Source: a bacterium (lineage in GTDB: Bacteria > UBP14 > UBA6098 > JAFGQG01). Taken from it: a DNA stretch of 7,852 bases. The notes under the pieces are model-generated. The model saw nothing but the letters and a program-made list of their open reading frames with translations. It was not told where the DNA came from and did no database searches. The stretch spans positions 1 through 7,852 of the forward strand of contig JAFGGQ010000120.1 in assembly GCA_016930435.1 (NCBI GenBank), written 5' to 3'. The translations under genes were made by a program, and so were the position numbers. Shown here piece by piece: positions 1 through 5,507 of the stretch (position 1 is its first letter; the number at the start of each line of letters is the position of its first letter).

Positions 1-73
1 AGCTGGCGATAGGAGTCGAACCTACGACCGGCGGATTACAAATCCGCTGCTCTACCAACTGAGCTACGCCAGC
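1..73 (-). tRNA. tRNA-Thr (anticodon UGU)
   Basis: On the minus strand a full cloverleaf can be folded. The acceptor stem GCTGGCG (67-73) pairs with CGCCAGC (2-8), the D-arm begins TAGCTCAG, and the T-arm contains GGTTCGACTCC. The anticodon stem GCGGA/TCCGC encloses loop TTTGTAA, giving anticodon UGU, which reads ACA threonine codons. Position 1 is the discriminator, so whether CCA is encoded lies outside the window. It is separated from the upstream kinase gene by 133 bp that contain a promoter-like site, so it probably has its own transcription start. Confidence 0.95.
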
Positions 74-99
74 TTGGGCATCCCGATTTTTGAGCTATA

Positions 100-127
100 A
101 CGATATTTACTTTATTTTTTTTGTCAA
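100..127 (-). promoter_or_regulatory. Probable promoter of tRNA-Thr
   Basis: On the minus strand a perfect TTGACA (122-127) is followed after 16 nt by TATCGT (100-105), which matches TATAAT at four of six positions. Transcription would start near 92, about 20 nt before the tRNA 5' end. The spacer is almost pure A/T. The -10 box is weak, so the call rests mainly on the perfect -35 and its placement; the other stable-RNA unit in this window uses the same TTGACA-16 nt arrangement. Confidence 0.45.
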
Positions 128-206
128 GTTTTATATTAGGAAAACTCAAAATTCGACCAAAACTGCGTAAAGTATTTAAATTCGGGTTTTGAAACCTTAT
201 CTGCCC

Positions 207-698
207 TCAAAATTTGTACCCTACTATTTCGCGAAGAAACGCTCGTCTTGCTTTTCGTTGATCATCATTCTCCGTTCCCAGGGGAGGGTATCCATCAACC
301 ACTCCAAGAACAGCGCCACCCTGTTCGGTCCGGGCGACTACAACCTGAGTGGGATTGGCAGTAGCGCAATAAATCCGGCAAACCTCCTGGCAGTTCTTAA
401 CGGCATTAAGAACATTTATTGGGTAGGCTTTCTTAAGCAGAATCAGAAAAGAATGTCCGCAGGCTACTTTGCGCAAATTATCAGCCGCTATGGTAATTAG
501 ACCAGGATCGTTGCCCTCGGTCCGTATCAATCTGTCGGCAGACGCTTCTGAAAAGGCTATTCCAAACAGAGCATTGGGAGCGGTGGTTACCATGATCTCG
601 TACATATCCTCGATGGTCTTGATAAAATGACTGTGGCCGAGGATGATGTTGGTATTCTCAGGAAATTCTAAGTTAACAACTTCAATCTTGGGTTCCAT
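207..698 (-). CDS. Adenosine-specific kinase family protein (DUF355)
   Basis: This 163-aa soluble protein has the hallmarks of the adenosine-specific kinase family (PF04008): GHSHFIKT at residues 21-28, GIAFSEAS at 46-53, a GHSF segment near 81, and a C-terminal block CATANPTQVVVA (111-122) followed by LGVVDG (131-136). Length matches the family, which is common in archaea and scattered in bacteria; an archaeal member was reported to bind adenosine compounds and carry a phosphohistidine. The physiological role is poorly known. The ATG at 698 is preceded by AGGAAGG (703-709). The start lies 15 nt downstream of the tmRNA CCA end, too close for a separate promoter, so it is probably translated from an ssrA read-through transcript. 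No strong terminator is visible before the tRNA-Thr promoter. Family confidence is high; function is inferred from the family. Confidence 0.85.
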   Translation of the reverse strand: MEPKIEVVNLEFPENTNIILGHSHFIKTIEDMYEIMVTTAPNALFGIAFSEASADRLIRTEGNDPGLITIAADNLRKVACGHSFLILLKKAYPINVLNAVKNCQEVCRIYCATANPTQVVVARTEQGGAVLGVVDGYPPLGTENDDQRKARRAFLREIVGYKF

Positions 699-702
699 TT
701 TC

Positions 703-709
703 CCTTCCT
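703..709 (-). promoter_or_regulatory. Ribosome binding site inside the ssrA 3' trailer
   Basis: AGGAAGG on the minus strand sits 4 nt before the ATG of the adenosine-kinase gene and 4 nt after the encoded tmRNA CCA. It fixes the kinase start. It also shows that the ribosome site lies in the short trailer that is removed when the tmRNA 3' end matures. Confidence 0.7.
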
Positions 710-713
710 AAAT

Positions 714-1069
714 TGGTGGAGGTGGCGGGACTCGAACCCGCGTCCAATAATATCAGACCTTAATCGTCTACAGGTTTAGCTGCTCTTTTAAATTTCGCCC
801 GGTAAACACCGAAAAGCAGGTTTTTATCAGGCTAGTCCCTGTTGGTCTCGTCTCTCTCATAAGGGACATCGGAGAGAAACCAGCCCTTTTTATTTTGCGC
901 CATTGATAAAGGTAAAAGGCAGACCTTTCATCGATGACGGGCAACTAACTAAGCTGCCAGTGCGTACGAATAATCGTCGTTTGTTTTTTCCCCTGCAAGT
1001 TTAACAAGCATACAGGAGCTTGACCTGCAGATTAAAGCTGGCTTACTACTGTCGAAACCGGTCACCCCC
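714..1069 (-). ncRNA. ssrA: Transfer-messenger RNA (tmRNA)
   Basis: tmRNA rescues stalled ribosomes by acting first as an alanyl-tRNA and then as a short message encoding a degradation tag. The 5' end on the minus strand is GGGGGTGACCGGTTTCGACA, the standard one-piece tmRNA start. The 3' end carries a T-arm with GGTTCGAGTCC and terminates CACCTCC-A-CCA. The seven-base acceptor stem GGGGGTG/CACCTCC pairs with one G-U. The mature length is about 356 nt, normal for the class, with the tag frame roughly 75 nt from the 5' end. It follows tRNA-Lys(CUU) by 50 nt on the same strand, so it is probably cut from a shared precursor. The CCA is genome-encoded, unlike in the two Lys tRNAs. Confidence 0.96.
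949..996 (-). other. tmRNA tag-peptide reading frame
   Basis: The frame GCA...GCT TAG encodes AGEKTNDDYSYALAA followed by a stop. The resume codon is GCA (994-996) and the stop is TAG (949-951). The hydrophobic ALAA end is the usual recognition signal for ClpXP-type proteases. The DDYSYA core is like the tag I recall for Chlorobium. At 15 residues it is longer than the ten or eleven residues of many tags. The first resume codon is inferred from position and similarity. Confidence 0.85.
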
Positions 1070-1119
1070 TTAAGTGGTAATCTAAGTAACTCCTTGTACC
1101 AGCTTTGCTATGCAAATTT

Positions 1120-1193
1120 TGCCCCATGGAGGAGTCGAACCTCCGACCCACTGATTAAGAGTCAGTTGCTCTGCCAAGCTGAGCTAATGGGGC
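1120..1193 (-). tRNA. tRNA-Lys (anticodon CUU)
   Basis: The acceptor stem is GCCCCAT/ATGGGGC (1187-1193 with 1121-1127). The anticodon stem ACTGA/TCAGT encloses loop CTCTTAA, giving CUU, which reads AAG. The T-arm contains GGTTCGACTCC and the discriminator is A (1120). CCA is not encoded (AAA follows). It lies 6 nt downstream of tRNA-Lys(UUU) and 50 nt upstream of the tmRNA, so the three are probably cotranscribed. Confidence 0.96.
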
Positions 1194-1199
1194 AACAAA

Positions 1200-1272
1200 T
1201 GAGGGTGGAAGGATTCGAACCTTCGGCACCCGGCTTAAAAGGCCGATGCTCTACCACCTGAGCTACACCCTC
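1200..1272 (-). tRNA. tRNA-Lys (anticodon UUU)
   Basis: The acceptor stem is GAGGGTG/CACCCTC (1266-1272 with 1201-1207). The anticodon stem TCGGC/GCCGG has one wobble pair and encloses loop CTTTTAA, giving UUU, which reads AAA and AAG. The discriminator is A (1200) and CCA is not encoded. It is the first gene of the stable-RNA unit. Its stems differ strongly from those of the neighbouring tRNA-Lys(CUU), so the pair is not a recent duplication. tRNA-Lys(UUU) is a classic substrate of MnmE, encoded just upstream. Confidence 0.96.
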
Positions 1273-1296
1273 AGTTCTGATTATAAAAAATTACCC

Positions 1297-1320
1297 TTTG
1301 TTCAAATTTCAAAGAACAAA
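1297..1320 (-). repeat. Inverted repeat in the leader before the Lys tRNAs
   Basis: TTTGTTC (1297-1303) and GAACAAA (1314-1320) are perfect 7-base inverted copies separated by 10 nt. On the minus strand the stem is followed by GGGTAATTTTTTATAATC, 25 nt before the tRNA-Lys(UUU) 5' end. It could be a leader hairpin or weak attenuator, or chance in AT-rich DNA. A TATAAT (1280-1285) lies between it and the tRNA but has no good -35 at proper spacing. Confidence 0.35.
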
Positions 1321-1379
1321 AAACCTTCCTTGACTCCTGATGAGCCTTAAAACCGCTATTTGATATATAATTATACAAA

Positions 1380-1406
1380 ATAAAAAATAGCTAAACTAAT
1401 TTAGCT
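1380..1406 (-). terminator. Probable intrinsic terminator of the mnmE operon
   Basis: On the minus strand AGCTAAA (1400-1406) pairs perfectly with TTTAGCT (1389-1395) over loop TTAG, and is directly followed by ATTTTTTATTTTG. The stem is seven pairs but only two are G-C, so it is weak; the T-rich tail and position 138 nt after the mnmE stop support the call. It overlaps the -10 box of the stable-RNA promoter. Confidence 0.5.
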
Positions 1407-1443
1407 GGCACTGGCTTTTTGTCAAGGATTTTTTTAAAAAAAA
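1398..1443 (-). promoter_or_regulatory. Probable promoter and UP-like element of the tRNA-Lys/ssrA unit
   Basis: On the minus strand a perfect TTGACA (1420-1425) is followed after 16 nt by TAAATT (1398-1403, four of six matches to TATAAT). Directly upstream of the -35 lies an A/T tract, eight T then seven A (about 1429-1443), of the sort known as an UP element at stable-RNA promoters. Transcription would start near 1391, giving a leader of about 118 nt before tRNA-Lys(UUU). Confidence 0.5.
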
Positions 1444-1543
1444 GATTTAATTCTAAAAAAAAATATTTATCAACAAAGATTTAATAGAGAAGATAATTCA
1501 TACCTTAAAAAAAATTGTTATATTATCTGATTTACATCACGGG

Positions 1544-2914
1544 TTATTTCCCAATACAAAATTTAGAAAATATATTATCCAGTATTTCGGGATCGATTAT
1601 TTTACCCTGTAAATGCTGAATTTTAACAAGGGCGGCCTCGATTTCAAAATGTGCAATATCCATAGTACTCTCGGTCAGCATTTCACAGGCTTTATTAAGG
1701 GAACAAAGGGCTTCCTGAAGCAGCACTTTTTGCCGGATCGAGGTCAGAATAACTGAATTTTCAATATCACCATATTCCAAATGCTTACCAATAAGGTCAT
1801 GAAGTTCCTCGATATCCCAATCCTTGATCAAAGAACTTTGGCAATGGTCAACATTCCACTTCGTAACAAGCTCTTTCGTAGTCCTGCAAATTCCCAGATC
1901 CGATTTATTCAATAATACTATTACAGGATAACGGTTAACCTCTTTATATAACCGGAGGTCCTCATCGGTTAGGGGCTGGGAAAGGTCAAGGACAAGAATT
2001 ATAAGATCTGCTTGATTAAACTTGTTCCGGCTTCTCTGTACTCCTTCCAGTTCCAGACTGTCCTGTACCCTGCGGATCCCTGCAGTGTCGAAAAGGTGTA
2101 TCGGTAGATTATTAACAATAAGGTGAGCATCCACAATGTCCCTTGTAGTTCCAGGAGTAGGCGAGACTATAACCCGGTCCTCACGGAGCAGGCGGTTGAA
2201 AAGAGAGCTTTTGCCCACGTTGGGTTTTCCGGTGATCACTATGCTGAAACCTTCGGACAGTATTCGGCCGGTTTCATAGCTTTGTACAAGTTTCTGCAAG
2301 ATGGAACACACTTTATCTAACTCTGTTTTGAGTTCGTTTTCAGGCTTTAGGTTCAGTTCTTCTTCGGGAAAATCCAGGGAGGCGGTTAACTCGGTTTGGA
2401 TATTTTGGAGGTTTTGCTCAATGGATGAGATTTTCTGCGATAGCTCTCCTTCAAGGTGAGAGATGGCATTTTCCAGCGCATTCTGGTTGGGTGCTTCGAC
2501 GATTACGTTGACTGCTTCAGCTTGAAGCAGGTCGATTTTCCCATTCAGGAATCTCCGGAGCGTAAATTCGCCTGGTTCGGCAAGGCGTGCTCCCTCCCCG
2601 CACAGGATTTCCAATAATTTGCCGGATATGAATGAACCTCCATGCACTGAGAATTCAAGCATATCTTCACCGGTGTAACTGTGAGGGGTTCTGAATACGG
2701 TGACAATTACCTGGTCAAGTAGGTGATCACGATAGTATATTTTGCCCAGATGCGCCGAGTTCCCCGGTGCTGTCTCCAGATTGCCTTTCCCTTTGAATAT
2801 TCTTTTTCCTATAGACAATGACTCCGATCCGGATAAGCGAACCACTGAAAGTGCTCCCCTGCCGCGGGGTGTGGCAATAGCGACGATGGTATCGTTATAA
2901 CGGTAATTGGTCAT
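1544..2914 (-). CDS. mnmE: tRNA uridine-5-carboxymethylaminomethyl modification GTPase MnmE
   Basis: MnmE, with MnmG, installs the aminomethyl-type group at C5 of wobble uridine U34 in tRNAs such as tRNA-Lys(UUU). The 456-aa length is normal. The N-terminal tetrahydrofolate-binding domain (about 1-120) begins NDTIVAIATPRGRG, as in homologues. A helical region follows, with the G domain inserted at roughly 220-380: P-loop GKPNVGKS (229-236), TPGTTRD (253-259), DTAG (276-279) and NKSD (336-339). Glu288 aligns with the catalytic glutamate after the DTAG motif. The C-terminus ends in the essential CIGK (453-456). All key residues are present, so it should be active in the cytosol. The ATG is 24 nt after the stop of the exported-protein gene and has no Shine-Dalgarno site, so translation may depend on coupling. 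It is the last gene of a three-gene unit. Confidence 0.97.
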   Translation of the reverse strand: MTNYRYNDTIVAIATPRGRGALSVVRLSGSESLSIGKRIFKGKGNLETAPGNSAHLGKIYYRDHLLDQVIVTVFRTPHSYTGEDMLEFSVHGGSFISGKLLEILCGEGARLAEPGEFTLRRFLNGKIDLLQAEAVNVIVEAPNQNALENAISHLEGELSQKISSIEQNLQNIQTELTASLDFPEEELNLKPENELKTELDKVCSILQKLVQSYETGRILSEGFSIVITGKPNVGKSSLFNRLLREDRVIVSPTPGTTRDIVDAHLIVNNLPIHLFDTAGIRRVQDSLELEGVQRSRNKFNQADLIILVLDLSQPLTDEDLRLYKEVNRYPVIVLLNKSDLGICRTTKELVTKWNVDHCQSSLIKDWDIEELHDLIGKHLEYGDIENSVILTSIRQKVLLQEALCSLNKACEMLTESTMDIAHFEIEAALVKIQHLQGKIIDPEILDNIFSKFCIGK

Positions 2915-2938
2915 TAAAATCAGGGAGGCTGGTATAGT

Positions 2939-3679
2939 TTAATCGGTCATACGAGCCCACAGGATGATAGAAATAGTTTCGCAATGGGTTCCAGGGGGGC
3001 AGATCGGAGCTTCGGAGGCATCAAGTGGGGTGATAAAATAAAAATACATTATAAAAGTATCACCTAAAGGATCACCTGGTTCCTCAGCCGGTATTCGTAT
3101 CCCGGAAGGGCGCATCGAAGGGAGAACGCTCCAGGAAGGATTATAGAAATGGTTTTGATCGATTTCCTGGAGTACCGGGAAGAGGGGAGGAGCATTTGCC
3201 ATACGGTTGGGGAAAAGAAAATGGGAGATCAGGGGGGGATCCCCCACATCATAGGGAGATCCGCATAGAACTCCCAGATAAAACTCATCAAAACCACATG
3301 TATCACTGATGGTCCATGTGGTCATATACCTTCGATAATTGAGGTCGAAATCAAGAGTAACTCCCCCTGTATTCTCAACCCAGATCACCTCTGAAGAATC
3401 CATCTGGTAAGGTTCACAGTTTCGGCATTCCCGAAGATAGCCATCCGGCCAGAAACAGCACTCATCCAGTACGGGATCACCGTGCTCATCAAGAACCAAA
3501 GGACAGGGGTACCACTGAGAAACGCTTATCTGGAAACGAATTCCAATCATATATGCATATACATGCACTTTGGCAGTGGAATCAAAAGTGTAAGTTAAGG
3601 GCACATTATCGCCTGTTTGGGCAAGAAGAGCGCAAGGAATTATTATTAGAGTAAGAAGTAAAATAACCGGTTTTTTCAT
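2939..3679 (-). CDS. Exported cysteine-rich beta-sandwich-like protein, unrecognised family
   Basis: I do not recognise this 246-aa protein. It starts with a clear Sec signal peptide (MKK, then a hydrophobic core to about residue 19), with likely cleavage after CALLA at residue 20. Cys16 is not in a good lipobox. The mature part has nine cysteines, at 59, 74, 75, 85, 88, 128, 139, 227 and 233, suggesting disulfides formed outside the cytoplasm. Residues 98-140 (VIWVENTGG, DFDL, then W and GFDEFYLGV) have the 'NTG...DF.L...W...G.D.F.L' rhythm of immunoglobulin-like domains in many exported proteins of poorly known phyla. The last strand (SIILWARM) ends the protein without an anchor or sorting signal. 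It lies 29 nt after the 272-aa exported-protein gene and 24 nt before mnmE, so it is cotranscribed with both. No Shine-Dalgarno site is evident. A partner or subunit relation with the upstream protein is possible but inferred. Confidence 0.7.
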   Translation of the reverse strand: MKKPVILLLTLIIIPCALLAQTGDNVPLTYTFDSTAKVHVYAYMIGIRFQISVSQWYPCPLVLDEHGDPVLDECCFWPDGYLRECRNCEPYQMDSSEVIWVENTGGVTLDFDLNYRRYMTTWTISDTCGFDEFYLGVLCGSPYDVGDPPLISHFLFPNRMANAPPLFPVLQEIDQNHFYNPSWSVLPSMRPSGIRIPAEEPGDPLGDTFIMYFYFITPLDASEAPICPPGTHCETISIILWARMTD

Positions 3680-3708
3680 ATCTTTTAAATATACATTTAC
3701 GAAAACTT

Positions 3709-4527
3709 CTAATTATATTCTACATTAACAAAACAAGCCTTGCCATTCCCGGCAACAAAATATAGAACACCCTTATATTTATTATCAATATACTTGCTTC
3801 CCACAGATATGTAAATAGTTTTTTTATCAAATTTTGCGATTTCGAAATTTGTTAGTGGTGTATGCCATAAAAACTGCTGGTCCATAACCTGTAATCCCTC
3901 AGGTAATTTGGTACTTTCATCTGAAGGAACCTGAACTGAATTTGAAAGCCAGCCAATCAGGACATTCTTTTCTGGGATATAGTGATTATTGTAAATTATA
4001 ATTGAGTCCATATCGGTTCCAAGCTCAAGGGATGACGGGGAAACCGAAAATTTCCCATAGGGTATTACTCCCGTTCTTGATTCGGTATCCAATTTCAAAT
4101 CAAATATTAAACCGGCTCCCACACCGCTTGCGCTGGCATTTCCGATGAATATTTGAGCCTGCCAGTGCTGATTGTAATATTGTTCATCAGGTGGAATCTG
4201 CAATATTATTTCAATGGGTTCGCTCTTCGACTCAGGGGGAATCTCCACCGAATATCTTACTAAAGTTACCCAGGTTGAATCTGGCAAAGGATTGTAAAGC
4301 AGGGATTTGGCACGGTTCACTACTTTAATGTTAAATTTCCGGGCAACAGAATCCTGGTTATAGATGGTGATCGGATTGGGCGCCCTAAATTCAGTTCCTA
4401 AAGGCACATTCGTAAGGTGAATGTTACCCGGATCCGCTCCGATTTCATAAGGATAAGCGTTTCCGAATGGAAAAACTGATATAATGAATATAAAAAAAAT
4501 AAAAAAAACAAATCTCATTTCATGCAT
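3709..4527 (-). CDS. Exported two-domain beta-rich protein, PapD/WxL-interacting-like (tentative)
   Basis: This 272-aa protein has an N-terminal signal peptide with a very hydrophobic core (residues 5-20) and probable cleavage after FGNA at 24. The mature part appears to hold two beta-sandwich domains. The first (about 25-150) opens with ADPGNIHLTNVPLGT and NPITIYNQD, and ends GAGLIFDLKLD. The second (about 155-272) opens with GKFSVSPSSLELG and ends KGVLYFVAGNG. The pattern 'short motif, then N or Y-N-x, then proline-rich IPP linker' recalls the Ig folds of PapD-type chaperones and of proteins beside WxL surface proteins, but no diagnostic residue allows assignment. Only one cysteine (265) remains in the mature chain, in contrast with its cysteine-rich partner downstream. 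An alternative ATG three codons in (4518) would serve equally; neither has a Shine-Dalgarno site. It is first in the operon ending with mnmE. Confidence 0.68.
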   Translation of the reverse strand: MHEMRFVFFIFFIFIISVFPFGNAYPYEIGADPGNIHLTNVPLGTEFRAPNPITIYNQDSVARKFNIKVVNRAKSLLYNPLPDSTWVTLVRYSVEIPPESKSEPIEIILQIPPDEQYYNQHWQAQIFIGNASASGVGAGLIFDLKLDTESRTGVIPYGKFSVSPSSLELGTDMDSIIIYNNHYIPEKNVLIGWLSNSVQVPSDESTKLPEGLQVMDQQFLWHTPLTNFEIAKFDKKTIYISVGSKYIDNKYKGVLYFVAGNGKACFVNVEYN

Positions 4528-4582
4528 AAATTATTTGATTAAAATTCTCTACTCCCGTTCCCTTTATAAAAAATCCGGCTAC

Positions 4583-4611
4583 AAAATAAACTAAGTATGG
4601 AAAATTGTCAA
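4583..4611 (-). promoter_or_regulatory. Promoter of the exported-protein/mnmE operon
   Basis: On the minus strand TTGACA (4606-4611) and TATTTT (4583-4588) are separated by exactly 17 nt. The -35 is perfect and the -10 matches at four positions. Transcription would begin near 4576, giving a leader of about 49 nt before the 272-aa protein. Confidence 0.6.
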
Positions 4612-4735
4612 ATGTTATTTATCTTTTTATTCAGATTCTATTCCTAATCTTTCTGAAAGCTATCCTAATGTAGATTGTAAAAGAACGGGATCCAAGCTTG
4701 ACTTGCTCTATAATACTTATTTATCAATCCCTTTG

Positions 4736-4759
4736 CTGAATAATTATGGGATTATTCAG
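4736..4759. repeat. Perfect 9-bp inverted repeat
   Basis: CTGAATAAT (4736-4744) and ATTATTCAG (4751-4759) are exact inverted copies around a 6-nt centre TATGGG. No T-run follows on either strand, so it is not a typical terminator. It could be an operator or the stem of a transcribed hairpin, but it lies about 125 bp from the nearest promoter-like site and nearly 380 bp before queD. Confidence 0.5.
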
Positions 4760-5138
4760 AATAGTAGGTTTAAGAAGAAAATAACAAGAGAATAAAAGCG
4801 CAATTGAAGAGGAAGGCGGCAAATTTTTTAGTCCGGTATAAATAAATCATTTAAAAAAACGCGTAGGAATATATTTATCACCTATACAATGGTAACCGGG
4901 TTTTCGGACAAAAAGATGTTATGTTTATCACAAATTTATCTTGCTACAGTAAAAAAAATAAATTACTTTACCTGTATTATGAAGTCTGTTTTCGAATTAG
5001 ATACAAGATATTGAAATGATAATAAGAAAAGTAATAAATTATGCAAATTGCTGCTATGGTAAGTTTCACACAATTTTATACAACCACATTGCATTAATAT
5101 TAAATAAAGTATGTTGAACTAATTGATAAAAAGAAAAA

Positions 5139-5507
5139 ATGTATTATCTCAAAGTAAAGGACACATTTTCTTCGGCCCATAGTATCAAGGGTTATCAGGG
5201 GAAGTGCCAATTCCTACATGGTCACAACTGGCAAGTGGAATCGACCATTGAAGCTCCTCATAAAAATGAGCTTGGGATAGTCTATGATCTGAAGCAACTT
5301 AAAATTGATTTGGGCAAGGTAATTGAAAAACTGGACCATACTGTTCTGAATGATTTACCCGCTTTCAGGGATTGCAATCCTACAGCAGAGAACCTTGCTA
5401 AATATATATTTGAGGAACTCTGTCTGATTTTGCCTGATCAAATCACCCTCCGGAGTGTTACTATAATCGAGACTGAAAATTGTTCGGTAACCTATACCCA
5501 TGATTAA
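5139..5507 (+). CDS. queD: 6-carboxy-5,6,7,8-tetrahydropterin synthase QueD
   Basis: QueD converts 7,8-dihydroneopterin triphosphate to 6-carboxytetrahydropterin, the first step specific to the queuosine and 7-deazaguanine pathway. The 122-aa length is typical. Zinc-binding histidines are His14 (in FSSAH) and His27 and His29 (LHGH). Cys23, four residues before the HGH, is the catalytic cysteine that marks QueD rather than eukaryote-type pyruvoyltetrahydropterin synthase. LDHTVLND (65-72) supplies the catalytic Asp/His pair, PTAENLA (81-87) is the family motif, and Glu111 sits at the substrate-binding position. It is first in a queDEC operon and its last bases overlap the queE start by 8 nt. 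No Shine-Dalgarno sequence precedes the ATG, only an A-rich stretch. No preQ1 riboswitch is visible upstream. Confidence 0.95.
   Translation: MYYLKVKDTFSSAHSIKGYQGKCQFLHGHNWQVESTIEAPHKNELGIVYDLKQLKIDLGKVIEKLDHTVLNDLPAFRDCNPTAENLAKYIFEELCLILPDQITLRSVTIIETENCSVTYTHD

Larger units (their letters stand above)
4528..5138. other. 611-bp AT-rich divergent intergenic region
   Basis: This region separates the minus-strand mnmE operon from the plus-strand queDEC operon. It holds the minus-strand promoter near 4583-4611 and a perfect inverted repeat at 4736-4759. I see no RNA gene and no gene with a ribosome site. A plus-strand open frame at 4595-4795 lacks a start codon, and one of 41 codons at 4889-5014 lacks a ribosome site. 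The queD promoter must lie here, but no hexamer pair stands out. The length is large compared with the tight gaps elsewhere, so it may hold decayed sequence. Confidence 0.5.

Noticed and set aside
189-500. Plus-strand open frame of about 100 codons
   Set aside because: It lies antisense within the DUF355 gene, which has strong family motifs; the plus frame has no ribosome site and no recognisable features.
1280-1285. TATAAT directly before tRNA-Lys(UUU) as the main promoter
   Set aside because: No acceptable -35 hexamer lies 16-18 nt upstream, whereas TTGACA at 1420-1425 has a UP-like tract; it is kept only as an alternative.
4698-4714. TTGACT with a nearby TATAAT as a plus-strand promoter
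   Set aside because: The two hexamers are only 5 nt apart, far from the required 16-18 nt spacing.
4889-5014. 41-codon plus-strand frame with an ATG
   Set aside because: No ribosome site, no recognisable composition, and stop-free runs of this length are expected by chance in AT-rich DNA.
5040-5138. Possible preQ1 riboswitch before queD
   Set aside because: The expected hairpin plus A-rich tail with a C-rich loop is not present, and the AT-rich leader has no pseudoknot pattern I can draw.
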